A stretch of DNA of 64,000 nucleotides from Burkholderia sp. BCC0322 (lineage in GTDB: Bacteria > Pseudomonadota > Gammaproteobacteria > Burkholderiales > Burkholderiaceae). The stretch lies in contig NZ_CADFDU010000012.1 in NCBI RefSeq assembly GCF_902833045.1, positions 124,001-188,000 of the forward strand, written 5' to 3'. The number at the start of each line of letters is the position of its first letter. Position 1 is the first letter of the stretch. This document shows, piece by piece, positions 30,114 to 39,668 of this stretch. The notes beneath the pieces were generated by a model. It was given only the letters and a program-made list of their open reading frames with translations, had not been told where the DNA came from and ran no database searches. The position numbers and the translations under genes are program-made.

Positions 30114-30165
30114 CATTGGCCGTCCGGCCGACTGCCGGATTCATGGCCCGCTGGCTACGATCGAG

Positions 30166-30194
30166 ACGCCTGCCTTTATCGGCAGGCGTTTTTC
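30166..30194 (+). terminator. Rho-independent terminator after terC
   Basis: ACGCCTGCC at 30166-30174 pairs with GGCAGGCGT at 30181-30189 across a six-base loop, and TTTTC follows. It lies only 17 bases before the pilin start codon, so it may also affect the pilin message. Confidence 0.85.
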
Positions 30195-30210
30195 GTTTCC
30201 GGAGCCTGCC

Positions 30211-30807
30211 ATGTTCGAAGCCTTTTCCGTTTCCCTGTTCCGTCGCGTGGCCGCCGATCTGCGGCGCGCGAACCGGCCGTCGCCGCGCTGGCGGCCGGCC
30301 GGCTTCACGCTGATAGAACTGATGATCGTGCTGGCGATTGTCGGCGTGATCGCGGCCTATGCGATTCCCGCGTACCAGGATTACCTTGCGCGCTCGCGCG
30401 TCGGCGAGGGGCTCGCGCTTGCGTCGTCCGCGCGGCTTGCCGTTGCCGACAATGCCGCAAGCGGCGCGAGCCTCGACGGCGGCTACAGCCCGCCGGCCGC
30501 GACCCGCAACGTCGAATCCGTCGCGATCGACGGCGAGACTGGCCAGATCACGGTCGCCTTCACCACGCGCGTCACCGCGGCCGGCGCCAATACGCTGGTG
30601 CTCGTGCCGTCCGCGCCGGACAAGGCCGATGCGCCCACCGCACGCGTGCCGCTCAAAAAGGGCGCGATGCAGGCCGGTGCGATCGCGTGGGAGTGCTTCG
30701 CCGCCGGCAAGAATGCGTCGTCGTTGCCGGCACCGGGGGCCGGGCCGCTGCCCGGCGACGCCGCGACGTTGCCGGCGAAATATGCGCCAGCGGAGTGCCG
30801 CGCGTAG
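30211..30807 (+). CDS. Type IV pilin-like protein with an unusually long leader
   Basis: This encodes 198 residues. The prepilin cleavage site is G31 with [20 protein letters not shown] following, so F is the first residue of the mature protein and Glu the fifth, as in type IV pilins. The rest resembles PilA or PilE globular domains ([20 protein letters not shown]), and two cysteines near the end (WECF and APAECRA) could form the usual D-region disulfide. The leader of 31 residues is far longer than the usual 6 to 10. A GTG at codon 13 would give a 19-residue leader. Prepilin peptidase and assembly genes are not here. The oligosaccharyltransferase gene follows, so this pilin may be a glycosylation substrate. 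Confidence 0.9.
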   Translation: MFEAFSVSLFRRVAADLRRANRPSPRWRPAGFTLIELMIVLAIVGVIAAYAIPAYQDYLARSRVGEGLALASSARLAVADNAASGASLDGGYSPPAATRNVESVAIDGETGQITVAFTTRVTAAGANTLVLVPSAPDKADAPTARVPLKKGAMQAGAIAWECFAAGKNASSLPAPGAGPLPGDAATLPAKYAPAECRA

Positions 30808-30960
30808 TGATGGCGGCGGGGCAGGGCGGTGCGGGCAGCATCCCGGCCGCCGCTTCAGCCGGCCGGGGTGGTCACGCGGTGTCGGGGCGCGGCGCGAAGG
30901 CCCCGCACAGAGGGGGGAAAGTTTTGTATAGTGCGCCGGTTGCTGACATCCGGTTCGCTC

Positions 30961-32736
30961 ATGCCTTCTACTTTTTCCCGTTCGTTGCCGCTCGTTGCGC
31001 TGGCTGTCGCCCTGATCGTGCCGTACGCAATCACGAATCATACGTATCCGATTCCGACTTTCTATTCCGAGTTTTCCGCGCTGGTGCTGTACCTGCTGGT
31101 AGGGGTGTCCGTCGTGCTGCTCGCGCGCACGGGTCGCCCGGCCGAGACGTTTGCGGCGCCGGCCGCGTTCGCCGCGCCGCTCGGGTTCGCCGTGGTGCTC
31201 GTCGCGCAGGTCGCGCTGATCCCGCTCAAGGTGCCGTCGATGAACTGGCTGGCGGTCGGCTATCTTGCCGCCGCGCTGGTCGCGATGCAGGCCGGCTATG
31301 CGCTCGCACGCGACGGGCTGGCCGAGGCCGTGTCGAGGATGATGGCCGGAGCGCTGCTCATCGGCGGCGTGTTCGCGGTCGGAACGCAGATCGTGCAGTT
31401 GTTCCACCTCGAGTCGGCGGTGTCACCGTTCGTCGTGATGTACAACGTCGCGGTCGATCGCCGTCCGTACGGCAACATGGCGCAGGCGAACCATCTGGCC
31501 AGCTACATCGCGTTCGCGCTGGCGGGCGCGCTGTATCTCGTGCAGGTGCGCCGGCTCGCGGTATGGGCATGGCTCGCGCTGTCGATCGTGCTGTCGGTCG
31601 GCCTTGCGCTGACGGTGTCGCGCGGGCCGTGGCTGCAGGTCGCGGTGATGGTCGTCGCGGGCTTCTGGATGGCATGGCTCGAATCGCGCCGCGCGCCGGG
31701 CAATGCGCGCGCGTGGGTCATCCCGATCGTGCTCGCGGTGGCGTTCATCGCGGTGAACGTCGCGGTGCGCTGGGCGAACGTCCACTTCCATCTGGGTCTT
31801 GCGGAATCCGCGGCCGACCGGATGCGTGACGCGGGGCAGATCGCGCCGCGCCTCGCGCTGTGGAAGTACGGGCTCGCGATGTTCCGCGAGCATCCGCTGC
31901 TCGGCGTCGGCTGGGGCGAGTTCCCGTCGCACCAGTTCGCGCTCGTACGCTCGCTGGGCGGCGTCGAGATCGCGAACAACTCGCACGACATCTTCATCGA
32001 CCTGCTCGCGAAGTCCGGCCTCGTCGGCCTCGGTGTGCTCGTCGTTGCGCTCGTGACGTGGTTCGTGCGTGCGGTGCGTGCGCCGCAGTCGAGCATGCGC
32101 GTGTTCGGCTTCGCGCTGATCGGCATCCTGCTGATGCACGCGCTGGTCGAGTATCCGCAGCAGTACATGTTCTTCCTGTTGCCCGCGATGTTCGTGATCG
32201 GGCTCCTCGAGGTGAAGCCGCTGCGCATCCTGCCGGGGCGTGCGGCGTTCGGGTTGTTCGCGGTGCTGTCGGTCGGCGGCGTACTGGCGGCGGTGCCGGT
32301 GCTGCGCGACTACCAGCGCGCGGAAGTGCTGTATTACGGCAGCGATCCGGCCGCGCAGTACCGCGATGCGCCGTCGCTGCTGTTCGGCGCGTGGGGCGAA
32401 TACGGTGCGGCCACGCTGCTCACGATTTCGGCGGATAACCTGCCGGCCAAGCTCGCCGCGCATGAGCGCGCGATCGCGCTGCTGCCCGGCGAGACGGTGC
32501 TGCGCCGCTATGCGGTGCTGCAGGCGCTGGCCGGCCGCGAGGCCGACGCGCTCGACACCGTCGCGCGCCTGCATGTGTTTGCGAAGGAGTTGAAGGACTG
32601 GCCGCAGCAACTGGCTGCGCTGTACAAGCTGTGCGACCAGCAGCCGGCGCTGAAGCCGTTCAAGGCGGCGGTCGTCGCGAAATATGGCGAAGTTCCGGCC
32701 GATGCGGCCGACGAAGACGACGACGATTCGGATTGA
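30961..32736 (+). CDS. pglL: PglL-type O-oligosaccharyltransferase (Wzy_C family)
   Basis: This encodes 591 residues with about a dozen membrane helices. The Wzy_C/PglL-type loop contains RPYGNMAQANHLASYIAF and the later region RLALWKYGLAMFREHPLLGV with GWGEFPSHQF, which are the conserved motifs of PglL-like enzymes. The C-terminal third is a soluble domain ending in an acidic tail (DAADEDDDDSD). It transfers lipid-linked oligosaccharide to Ser residues of periplasmic proteins. The pilin gene next to it is the classical arrangement, although PglL in Burkholderia glycosylates many proteins. The ATG at 30961 fits the start of the first helix. Confidence 0.88.
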   Translation: MPSTFSRSLPLVALAVALIVPYAITNHTYPIPTFYSEFSALVLYLLVGVSVVLLARTGRPAETFAAPAAFAAPLGFAVVLVAQVALIPLKVPSMNWLAVGYLAAALVAMQAGYALARDGLAEAVSRMMAGALLIGGVFAVGTQIVQLFHLESAVSPFVVMYNVAVDRRPYGNMAQANHLASYIAFALAGALYLVQVRRLAVWAWLALSIVLSVGLALTVSRGPWLQVAVMVVAGFWMAWLESRRAPGNARAWVIPIVLAVAFIAVNVAVRWANVHFHLGLAESAADRMRDAGQIAPRLALWKYGLAMFREHPLLGVGWGEFPSHQFALVRSLGGVEIANNSHDIFIDLLAKSGLVGLGVLVVALVTWFVRAVRAPQSSMRVFGFALIGILLMHALVEYPQQYMFFLLPAMFVIGLLEVKPLRILPGRAAFGLFAVLSVGGVLAAVPVLRDYQRAEVLYYGSDPAAQYRDAPSLLFGAWGEYGAATLLTISADNLPAKLAAHERAIALLPGETVLRRYAVLQALAGREADALDTVARLHVFAKELKDWPQQLAALYKLCDQQPALKPFKAAVVAKYGEVPADAADEDDDDSD

Positions 32737-33190
32737 TGCGCGCAGCGCGTGCCGGAACGGGGAATTCCGGCATGTGCCGTGCCGTGAGGAAGTAGCGGCG
32801 CGTGTCGGGCGTTAAAGCTCGGCGCCAACCCGCCGAATCCGGCCGCGTATCGATTACCTCGCGGATCGCGTGGATTCCAGCCGAAGGCGCGGCGATTCGC
32901 GTCAATCATTGTCAAATCGCCGCCGCTCGCCGGGCCGCGCGTGCACAATGCGCGAAAACGCTCGCGTGCCGCTCTGTGGAAGCCGAGGGCCAGCGCGAAC
33001 ACAGGCAACACCCGGCCAGCCGGGAAGTCCGTCACGCAGGATCGCGGCCGAGCATCGATCGGCCGTGCGGCCTTAACGGGGCGCCGGTCCGATGGCCGCG
33101 GCGCAGTGTGACGCATGCGATGCGGCCGGGCGACGTTTTCCGGTGCGCGGCGCGTGCGTCCTGAACAGTGCTGAAGAACGATATTCGACC
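32737..33190. other. Non-coding stretch between pglL and a small lipoprotein gene
   Basis: These 454 bases hold no convincing gene. A hairpin-like GCCGGAA...ATTCCGGC lies near 32751-32771, just past the pglL stop, without a T-run. The rest has no clear repeat or RNA signature. Short open frames here have poor composition and no ribosome-binding sites. Confidence 0.5.
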
Positions 33191-33541
33191 ATGTCTATTC
33201 GCTCGACCTACCTGATCCTGCCCGCAGTCGCGATGCTGTTTTCCGGCTGCGCGATGCTGACGTCGTCGCAGGAAAGCAAGCTGACCTGCCACATTCCGCG
33301 CGCCGTCTATCCGGATACCGCGAAGCCGCTCACGCGCCCGGCGACCGTGCTCGTGCGCGCGCTGATGACGACGTCCGGCGAAGCGCAGAACGTCACCGTG
33401 ACGACCAGCAGCCGCAATGCGGCTGCCGACCGCGCGGCCGTCGACGCGATGACGCACGCGACGTGCGTGCAGACGGGCGCGACCGCGAACCCGTTCCTGC
33501 TGACCCAACCGTTCGTATTCGAGCCGCAGCGCGGCCAGTGA
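33191..33541 (+). CDS. Small lipoprotein with TonB-C-like domain
   Basis: This encodes 116 residues. The N-terminus is a lipoprotein signal (MSIRSTYLILPAVAMLFSGC, lipobox FSGC). The rest resembles the TonB C-terminal fold, with an early proline-rich start (IPRAVYPDTAKPLTRPATVL), then MTTSGEAQNVTVTTSS and RAAVDAMTHATCVQT, like TonB-type energy-transducer tails. It would sit in the outer or inner membrane facing the periplasm. Its role is unknown. It stands alone, divided from pglL by 454 bases and convergent with the DUF1176 gene. Confidence 0.7.
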   Translation: MSIRSTYLILPAVAMLFSGCAMLTSSQESKLTCHIPRAVYPDTAKPLTRPATVLVRALMTTSGEAQNVTVTTSSRNAAADRAAVDAMTHATCVQTGATANPFLLTQPFVFEPQRGQ

Positions 33542-33660
33542 TGCACGGGCGGCGCGCCCTGCGTGCGGGGTGCCGTCCGGTTTCCTTTCCTGCCGGCCGC
33601 TTCGTTGCGCTTGGCCACTGACAGTGGGTGCGCGGCCTGCGCAGCGCACACGCCCGACGG

Positions 33661-34866
33661 TCAGTGCTGCGGCATCAGGTTCGCGCCGTGGCAAGCCGGC
33701 TCGGCCGCCGTGCTCAGCCCGAGCAGCGCGAACCCGTTGCGTTCCTGGCGAATCAGCGCATAGTGCCGCGCAACCGTTTCGCCGGTGGTGCCCGTCAGAT
33801 CGAGCTCAACCTGAAAGCGGTCCTTGCTGTCCGAGCAGCCGCGCACTGGGCCGTACGCGAACCCCCTGCCGGCCGCCTTGCCGGCCTTGTCGAACGCCTG
33901 CCGGCCTTTCAGTGCGGCCGCTGCGGCGGCGGGCTCGCTCCATTCGCGCGCCAGCGCATCGTCGACCTTCAACCATTCGTCGACGAAATCGCGGCCGTTG
34001 AGCGCGACGGGCTGTACGCGCTGCACGGTGCCGCCGTCGACGCGATAGCGGAAGATGCCCGGCCGTGTCATCACTTCGCTGTCCATCGAGCCGACCGTCG
34101 CGCGCACCTCGAAGCCGTCGGGGCGCACCTTGAACCGGATCGGGTTTTCGTCGAGCACGTAGTCGTTCGCGGAATGGAACACCGTGCGTTGCGCAGCCGA
34201 GCCGTTGGCCGGTGCGACCACGTCCGCGGCGAACTGGCTCCAGCGCGACGCGCACCACGGCGTGCCGTGGACGACCGCGACCTGCCCGCCGGGCAGCGCC
34301 GAGAACCAGAATCCCGCGCCGTACGCGCCGCCGATGTCCTTGTAGTCGTCGGCCTGCCAGCGCAGCACGCGCCGCCAGCCGCCGTTTTCCCATGCGTAAG
34401 CGGTGAGCAGGTTGTCGTCGCCGCATGCGATGTCGAAGCCGGCGCGCACGAAGAGCAACGGGCGGGATGTGCCGCCGCGTTCGACGTCGACGTCCGGATT
34501 GCGGCCGAACGCCGATTCGCCGTCTTTCGGCTGGACGGGCCGGGCCGGCACGCCGAGCGCGGCCGCGAGCGTGCGTTTCAGCGCGACCGGATCGACCTGT
34601 TCGTCGCTGCAAGCGAGCCGCGCATCGATCGTGCCGACGAGCGCCTGCTTGTAAGCACGCAACGCATCGCGCAGCGGCGGCGAAATGTCGACGCCGCCGC
34701 CGTCGCTCGGCGGAATTCGGATCTGCTGCACGCGGTGCTGCGCGTCGATGGCCGCGCGCGCGGCGGTGTCGGCAGCGGGGCAGGCGCCGGCGGCCGATGC
34801 GGCAGCCGGCAGCAGGGAGAGCGCGCACAGCAGCGGCGCGCCGTATTTCAGCGTGAGGTTCTTCAT
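33661..34866 (-). CDS. DUF1176 domain-containing periplasmic protein
   Basis: This encodes 401 residues and starts MKNLTLKYGAPLLCALSLLP, then AAASAAGACP, a clean signal peptide. A middle region (RPVQPKDGESAFGRNPDVDV to LLFVRAGFDIACGDDNLLTA) is followed by the C-terminal DUF1176 part (CSDSKDRFQVELDLTGTTGE, then AEPACHGANLMPQH). Proteins of this family are exported and of unknown function. It is transcribed toward the lipoprotein gene and away from moaC. I see no ribosome-binding site better than the weak one before the ATG at 34866. Confidence 0.8.
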   Translation of the reverse strand: MKNLTLKYGAPLLCALSLLPAAASAAGACPAADTAARAAIDAQHRVQQIRIPPSDGGGVDISPPLRDALRAYKQALVGTIDARLACSDEQVDPVALKRTLAAALGVPARPVQPKDGESAFGRNPDVDVERGGTSRPLLFVRAGFDIACGDDNLLTAYAWENGGWRRVLRWQADDYKDIGGAYGAGFWFSALPGGQVAVVHGTPWCASRWSQFAADVVAPANGSAAQRTVFHSANDYVLDENPIRFKVRPDGFEVRATVGSMDSEVMTRPGIFRYRVDGGTVQRVQPVALNGRDFVDEWLKVDDALAREWSEPAAAAAALKGRQAFDKAGKAAGRGFAYGPVRGCSDSKDRFQVELDLTGTTGETVARHYALIRQERNGFALLGLSTAAEPACHGANLMPQH

Positions 34867-34957
34867 TGGTGATGTGTTTTTCTGGCTTTTTATCGTTCGA
34901 ACGGGGCATCGCTACGGCCGACGATGCCCCGTGAATGGCTGCTGTTGCTGCTGGCGC

Positions 34958-35446
34958 TTAACCCGCCGCGTCTTCCGCCTTCCAGTCCCCCGACTTCCCG
35001 CCGCGTTTCTCGCGCACGCTCACGTCGGTGATCACCATCCCCCGATCGACGGCCTTGCACATGTCGTAGACGGTCAGCAGCCCGACCTGCACGGCCGTCA
35101 GCGCTTCCATCTCGACGCCGGTCCGGCCGAACGTCTCGACCTGCACGACGCAGTGGACGCCCGGCAGCGCGTCGTCGAGTTCGAACTCGACGGCCACGCG
35201 CGTCAGCGCGAGCGGGTGGCACAGCGGGATCAGGTCGGCCGTGCGCTTGGCGCCCTGGATGGCCGCGATGCGCGCGACGCCGAGCACGTCGCCTTTCTTG
35301 GCCTTGCCGTCGCGAATCAGCGCGAACGTAGCCGGCAACATCCGGATCGTGCCGCGCGCGATCGCGATGCGCTGGGTTTCCTGCTTGCCGCCGACGTCGA
35401 CCATGTGCGCATGGCCGGCGGCGTCGAAATGGGTGAGTCCTGACAT
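34958..35446 (-). CDS. moaC: Cyclic pyranopterin monophosphate synthase MoaC
   Basis: This encodes 162 residues, the usual length. The sequence [20 protein letters not shown], then [20 protein letters not shown] and [13 protein letters not shown], with the late [20 protein letters not shown] and DRGMVI, is diagnostic of MoaC. It carries out the second half of the first step of molybdenum cofactor synthesis, making cyclic pyranopterin monophosphate. The ATG at 35446 is chosen because the longer frame begins with a non-conserved stretch. It is transcribed away from the M48 peptidase gene. Confidence 0.97.
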   Translation of the reverse strand: MSGLTHFDAAGHAHMVDVGGKQETQRIAIARGTIRMLPATFALIRDGKAKKGDVLGVARIAAIQGAKRTADLIPLCHPLALTRVAVEFELDDALPGVHCVVQVETFGRTGVEMEALTAVQVGLLTVYDMCKAVDRGMVITDVSVREKRGGKSGDWKAEDAAG

Positions 35447-35720
35447 GTCATGCTCCAGTGGAACGGCGTGCTCGCGCGAGCACGTCCCGCGGTCCTGCTT
35501 CGCGATCAGGCAGGGCGCCGTATCCTGTCTCCGCACCCCGATCCGATCCAACATTTCAACGGGCGCCTATCATAGCAGTGGCATTCGTGGCGCCGGGTAC
35601 GCAGATGGCGCGTATGCCGCACGGGACAGTCGCGATGCCGCCGGTACAATGACCCGAATATTCAGACCAAACGCCGCGATGCGCGCCCGGCGCGCGGGAC
35701 GGCGTCGTTTTCATCCTGCC

Positions 35721-37415
35721 ATGCGTGTCAAACAGTTGCTTGCCGTGTCGCTGTCGGTGGCGCTCGCATTGCCGCCGAGCAGCCATGCGCAGAGCGCGTC
35801 CGCGCCGCCGCTCGAATCGGCGGCCGGCGGCGCCCGGTCGATTTCCACCGTGCCATCCGGTATCGCGGCCGGCGTGTTCGGCACCTACGGCGGCGCGGAG
35901 AGCCGATTTTCGGACGCAGGCGGCGCGTCGGCGCCGGCCGCGAGCCTGCGTGCGCCGCTTCGCTCGCTCGAGTTGCCCGACCTTGGCGACGGTTCCGGCG
36001 GTTCGCTGACGCCGCAGGCCGAGCGCCGGCTCGGCGAGCGTGTGATGCGTGAAGTGCGGCGCGATCCCGACTATCTCGACGACTGGCTCGTACGCGACTA
36101 CCTGAACGCGATGGCGGCGCGGCTCGCGGCCGCGGCGGCCGCGCGCTTCATCGGCGGCTACACGCCGGACTTCGACCTGTTCCCGGTTCGCGATCCGCAG
36201 ATCAACGCGTTCTCGATGCCGGGCGGTTTCATCGGGATCAACAGCGGGCTCGTCGTCACGACACAGACGGAATCGGAACTCGCGTCGGTGGTCGGCCACG
36301 AGATGGGGCACGTGCTGCAGCGGCACATCGCACGGATGATCGGTGCGAACGAGAAGACCGGCTATACGGCGCTCGCGACGATGCTGCTCGGCGTGCTGGC
36401 CGGCGTGCTCGCGAGAAGCGGCGACCTCGGCAGCGCGATCGCGGTGGGCGGGCAGGCGTATGCGGTGGACAACCAGCTGCGCTTTTCGCGCTCGGCCGAG
36501 CGCGAGGCCGATCGCGTCGGCTTTCAGCTGCTCGCGGGCGCGGGCTATGACCCGTACGGGATGCCGGGTTTCTTCGAGCGGCTCGACCGCGCGTCGATGG
36601 GCGATGCGGGCGTCCCGGCCTATGCGCGCACGCACCCGCTGACCGGTGAGCGGATCGCCGACATGGAGGATCGCGCGCGCCGCGCGCCGTACCGGCAGCC
36701 GCGCCAGTCGGCCGAATACGGGTTCGTGCGCGCGCGGCTGCGCGTCCTGCAGAACCGCGCGCCGACCGACATCGCGGCCGAGGCGCGGAGGATGCAATTC
36801 GAGATCGACGATCGCACCGCGCCGAACGTCGCGGCGAACTGGTACGGCATCGCGCTCGCGAAGGCGTTGCTCGGCGAGTACGACGCGGCCGGCAACGCGC
36901 TCGCGTCGGCGCGCACCGCGTTCGACGCGCGCGAGCGGCGCGAGGACGATCCGGCGACGAGCTCGCCGAGCCTCGACGTGCTGGCCGCCGACATCGCGCG
37001 CCGCGCGGGGCGGGCTGACGACGCGGTGCGACTTGCGGCACTCGCGCAGCGTCGCTGGCCGGCATCGCACGCCGCGATCGTCGCGCATCTTCAGGCGCTG
37101 ATCGCGGCACGCCGTTTCGCCGAAGCGCAGGCGCAGGCACGCGCGCAGGCGAAGGCCGATCCCGAGCAGCCGGACTGGTGGGACTATCTTGCGAAGGCGA
37201 GCGACGGCAAGGGCGACCTGCTGGCGCGGCGCCGCGCGCTCGCGGAGAAGCTCGCGCTCGACGGCGCGTGGCCGTCGGCGATTCGCCAGCTGAAGGAAGC
37301 GCGCGACGCGAAGGACGTGTCGTTTTACGAGCAGTCGATGATCGGCGCGCGGCTGCTGGAATTCGAAGCGCGCTACAAGGAAGAGCGCGAAGACGAGAAG
37401 AACGGCCGCGGGTAG
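35721..37415 (+). CDS. Periplasmic M48 family metalloprotease, BepA/YfgC-like
   Basis: This encodes 564 residues. MRVKQLLAVSLSVALALPPS then SHAQS is a signal peptide. The zinc protease motif HEMGH is at 193-197 (VVGHEMGHVLQRH), with the second zinc ligand likely in SRSAEREADRVGFQLL. A long helical C-terminal half made of TPR-like repeats follows (NWYGIALAKALLGEYDAAGN, then AIVAHLQALIAARRFAEAQA). This is the layout of BepA, which degrades or helps assemble outer-membrane proteins at the BAM and LptD sites. The longer open frame upstream overlaps moaC and is not conserved in character, so I start at 35721. Confidence 0.9.
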   Translation: MRVKQLLAVSLSVALALPPSSHAQSASAPPLESAAGGARSISTVPSGIAAGVFGTYGGAESRFSDAGGASAPAASLRAPLRSLELPDLGDGSGGSLTPQAERRLGERVMREVRRDPDYLDDWLVRDYLNAMAARLAAAAAARFIGGYTPDFDLFPVRDPQINAFSMPGGFIGINSGLVVTTQTESELASVVGHEMGHVLQRHIARMIGANEKTGYTALATMLLGVLAGVLARSGDLGSAIAVGGQAYAVDNQLRFSRSAEREADRVGFQLLAGAGYDPYGMPGFFERLDRASMGDAGVPAYARTHPLTGERIADMEDRARRAPYRQPRQSAEYGFVRARLRVLQNRAPTDIAAEARRMQFEIDDRTAPNVAANWYGIALAKALLGEYDAAGNALASARTAFDARERREDDPATSSPSLDVLAADIARRAGRADDAVRLAALAQRRWPASHAAIVAHLQALIAARRFAEAQAQARAQAKADPEQPDWWDYLAKASDGKGDLLARRRALAEKLALDGAWPSAIRQLKEARDAKDVSFYEQSMIGARLLEFEARYKEEREDEKNGRG

Positions 37416-37454
37416 CGGCCGGCGTGCGGTAAAGGCGGGCGGAGCCGCTGCGGG

Positions 37455-38042
37455 TCAGTTGCCGCCGCCGGTCGCACCGTGAGCCCGTTGCGCCGGGCTT
37501 GCGATGTAGCCGAATCGTGTGGGCACATCGGCGCAGACGATGTTGCCGAGCGGCACGGTGCGGCCGTCGCGCCAGCGCAGCACCGGCGGCGCGGCATCGA
37601 AATCCGCGTGATCGGCGAACAGCCCGAGATCGTGGTCGTGCAGCGCCGCGATGCGCGGCGGCGTGCCTGCCGCGCGAAACAGCACGCCACCCGCGTCGTC
37701 GAGCCATGCTTCGTCCGGTTCGAACGGCGCGCCGGTCTGGTCGGTGAGCGTGAGTTGTCCGTCGCGCTCGGCGAGCCGCACGACCCACGGCGTATAGGCG
37801 AGCTCGACGTACACGCGCTGCGGCCCGTTCTGGAAGAACCACTGGCCGTGCGCGTCGCATTCGTAGTTGCGGCCGATGAACGCGTTCAGCGCCGCATGCC
37901 GGATCGGCGAGCCGAGTTCGCCGGCCGCCTGCGCGGCGTCATCGCGCAGCCGCCATTCGCCGCGCCGGTCGAGCAGCAGCCAGCCGGTACAGTGCGGCAC
38001 GTTCGGCCATTTGGCGAGGGCCTGCCTGACGATGTCATCCAT
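37455..38042 (-). CDS. Conserved hypothetical DUF-type protein
   Basis: This encodes 195 residues, soluble, beginning MDDIVRQALAKWPNVPHCTG. It contains WLLLDRRGEWRLRD, GSPIRHAALNAFIGRNYECD and WFFQNGPQRVYVELAYTPWV, a well-ordered pattern that looks conserved across Burkholderia and relatives, but I cannot name the family with certainty. It overlaps the alpha/beta hydrolase gene by eight bases, so the two are co-transcribed. The start at 38042 lies right at the overlap. No function is proposed. Confidence 0.8.
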   Translation of the reverse strand: MDDIVRQALAKWPNVPHCTGWLLLDRRGEWRLRDDAAQAAGELGSPIRHAALNAFIGRNYECDAHGQWFFQNGPQRVYVELAYTPWVVRLAERDGQLTLTDQTGAPFEPDEAWLDDAGGVLFRAAGTPPRIAALHDHDLGLFADHADFDAAPPVLRWRDGRTVPLGNIVCADVPTRFGYIASPAQRAHGATGGGN

Positions 38043-39072
38043 GGTCGACGAATTTGGAGCAATAGCCGAACACCCGCGCCGACAGCCAGTCGAGGCGGCC
38101 GGGGAACGGCCCGGTCATGAATCCCGCGTGCCCGCCCGCCGCGGGCTGGTCGAGCTCGACGGCCGGCGATACGTCGGCCGGGCCCGGCAGCGCCGATTCA
38201 GGCAGGAACGGGTCGTTGCGGGCGTTGAGAATCAGCGTCGGCACGTCGATCGCAGGCAGCAGCGGCCGTGTCGTCGCCTTGGTCCAGTAGTCGTCCGCAT
38301 CCGCGAAACCGTGCAGCGGCGCGGTCACGACCTCGTCGAAGTCGCGCATCGTCACGGCCTGCAGCATGGCTTCGCGGTCGAACAACCCAGGGTACTGGTC
38401 GAGCTTCGCGAGCGCCTTGCGCTTGAGCGTCTTCAGGAAGCTGCGCGTGTAGACCATCGCAAAGCCTTGCGACAGCGCGCGCCCGCCGGCGTGCACGTCG
38501 ATCGGCGTCGAGATCGCGGCGGCCGCGCGCAGGATCGACGTGTCGCTGCGATGCTCGCCGAGCCAGCGCAGCAGCACGTTGCCGCCGAGCGACACGCCGG
38601 CCGCGACCAGCGGCCCGCGATGCTGCGCGGCAAGCCGGCGCAGGATCCAGTCGACCTCGGCGCTGTCGGCGAGATGGTAGAAGCGCGGCTGGCGGTTGAT
38701 CTCGCCGCTGCAACTGCGGAAGTGCGGCACGACGGCGTGCCAGCCCTTCGCGCGCGCGGCGGCCATCATCGCGAGTGCATAGTGCGAGCCGGAGCTGCCT
38801 TCGAGGCCGTGGAACAGCACGAACAGCGGCGCATCGGGCGGCGGCGCGGCGCTGTCGAGATGCGCGACCCAGTCGAGATCGATGAAGTCGTGGTCGGGGG
38901 TTTCCCATCGCTCTCGTCGGTAAGCGACGACGGGGCGCCGCGCGAACAGCGCGGGCACGATGGTTTGCGCATGGCTGTTCGGCAGCCAGCGTGGTGCGCG
39001 ATAGCGCAGGTTGTCGTCGTCGGGGGCCGGAGCCCCGGTCAGCGGCGATGTGGGCGGAGAAGCCGTACTCAT
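38035..39072 (-). CDS. Alpha/beta hydrolase of the YheT family
   Basis: This encodes 345 residues. The family start APRWLPNSHAQTIVPALFAR is followed by FVLFHGLEGSSGSHY, the nucleophile elbow GVSLGGN, and later IDVPTLILNARNDPFLPES and AGGHAGFM, which supply the Asp and His of the triad. YheT proteins are predicted esterases or hydrolases of unsettled substrate, thought to be cytoplasmic. I start at the ATG at 39072 because the longer frame has a non-conserved head. It overlaps the gene at 37455 and follows the SnoaL-like gene by 34 bases, suggesting one operon with them. Confidence 0.9.
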   Translation of the reverse strand: MSTASPPTSPLTGAPAPDDDNLRYRAPRWLPNSHAQTIVPALFARRPVVAYRRERWETPDHDFIDLDWVAHLDSAAPPPDAPLFVLFHGLEGSSGSHYALAMMAAARAKGWHAVVPHFRSCSGEINRQPRFYHLADSAEVDWILRRLAAQHRGPLVAAGVSLGGNVLLRWLGEHRSDTSILRAAAAISTPIDVHAGGRALSQGFAMVYTRSFLKTLKRKALAKLDQYPGLFDREAMLQAVTMRDFDEVVTAPLHGFADADDYWTKATTRPLLPAIDVPTLILNARNDPFLPESALPGPADVSPAVELDQPAAGGHAGFMTGPFPGRLDWLSARVFGYCSKFVDHG

Positions 39073-39106
39073 GATCGCCCCGCGTTTGCGTTGCTTCGTC
39101 TTTTCG

Positions 39107-39553
39107 TCAGTGCAGCGGACCCTGCCCATGACGGATCTTCGCGGCGAATTGTCCGGCCGCTTGTTCGGGAATCGGGCTCGCGTGAATATGCGCGATGCGC
39201 CACTCGCCGCGTTCGTGAATCATCACGTACGTGGCGAAAACCATGTCGGGTTCGGCCGTCAGGTCGGCCTGCTGATGCGCTTCGGCGATCGTATAGACGA
39301 CCGTGCCGAGGCTGTCGTACACGCGGATGTCGAGCGGCTCGATCGTCACGGGGCGCGTGGCGAGCCGGTTGGCGAGCCCGCTGCGGATCTGGTCGAGGCC
39401 GTGCAGATGCTCACCGTCCGCCCACACGCAGCTGGCGAAATCCTCGTCGATCCACAATCCCAGCAGCGCGTCGAGATTGGCATCGGCGACGGCCTGGTAG
39501 TAGGCGTTCAGCGTATCGGCGGCGGCTTCGAAGAGGCGGGCAAAACGTGGCAT
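39107..39553 (-). CDS. SnoaL/NTF2-like domain protein
   Basis: This encodes 148 residues. The pattern FARLFEAAADTLNAYYQAVA, then DANLDALLGLWIDEDFASCV, and the later VVYTIAEAHQQADLTAEPDM with WRIAHIHASPIPEQAAGQ, fits the NTF2-like (SnoaL or DUF4440) fold, in which the pocket binds small ligands or acts as an enzyme scaffold. I cannot say which. It is followed by the YheT gene and preceded by waaF, all on the minus strand. No signal peptide is seen. Confidence 0.8.
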   Translation of the reverse strand: MPRFARLFEAAADTLNAYYQAVADANLDALLGLWIDEDFASCVWADGEHLHGLDQIRSGLANRLATRPVTIEPLDIRVYDSLGTVVYTIAEAHQQADLTAEPDMVFATYVMIHERGEWRIAHIHASPIPEQAAGQFAAKIRHGQGPLH

Positions 39554-39668
39554 CGGGGTTATCTCTCGCGCGCGTCGCGCGTCGTATTCAGCACGGCGGC
39601 CCGGATGGAGCCGCCGTACACCGGTGAATCGGATTGCCCGGCGCGTCGTGCGACGCTGCCGGCGAGGG

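Noticed and set aside
36256-37860. Long minus-strand frame opposite the M48 protease
   Set aside because: It is an Arg/Pro/Ala-rich shadow of the protease gene with no recognisable domain.
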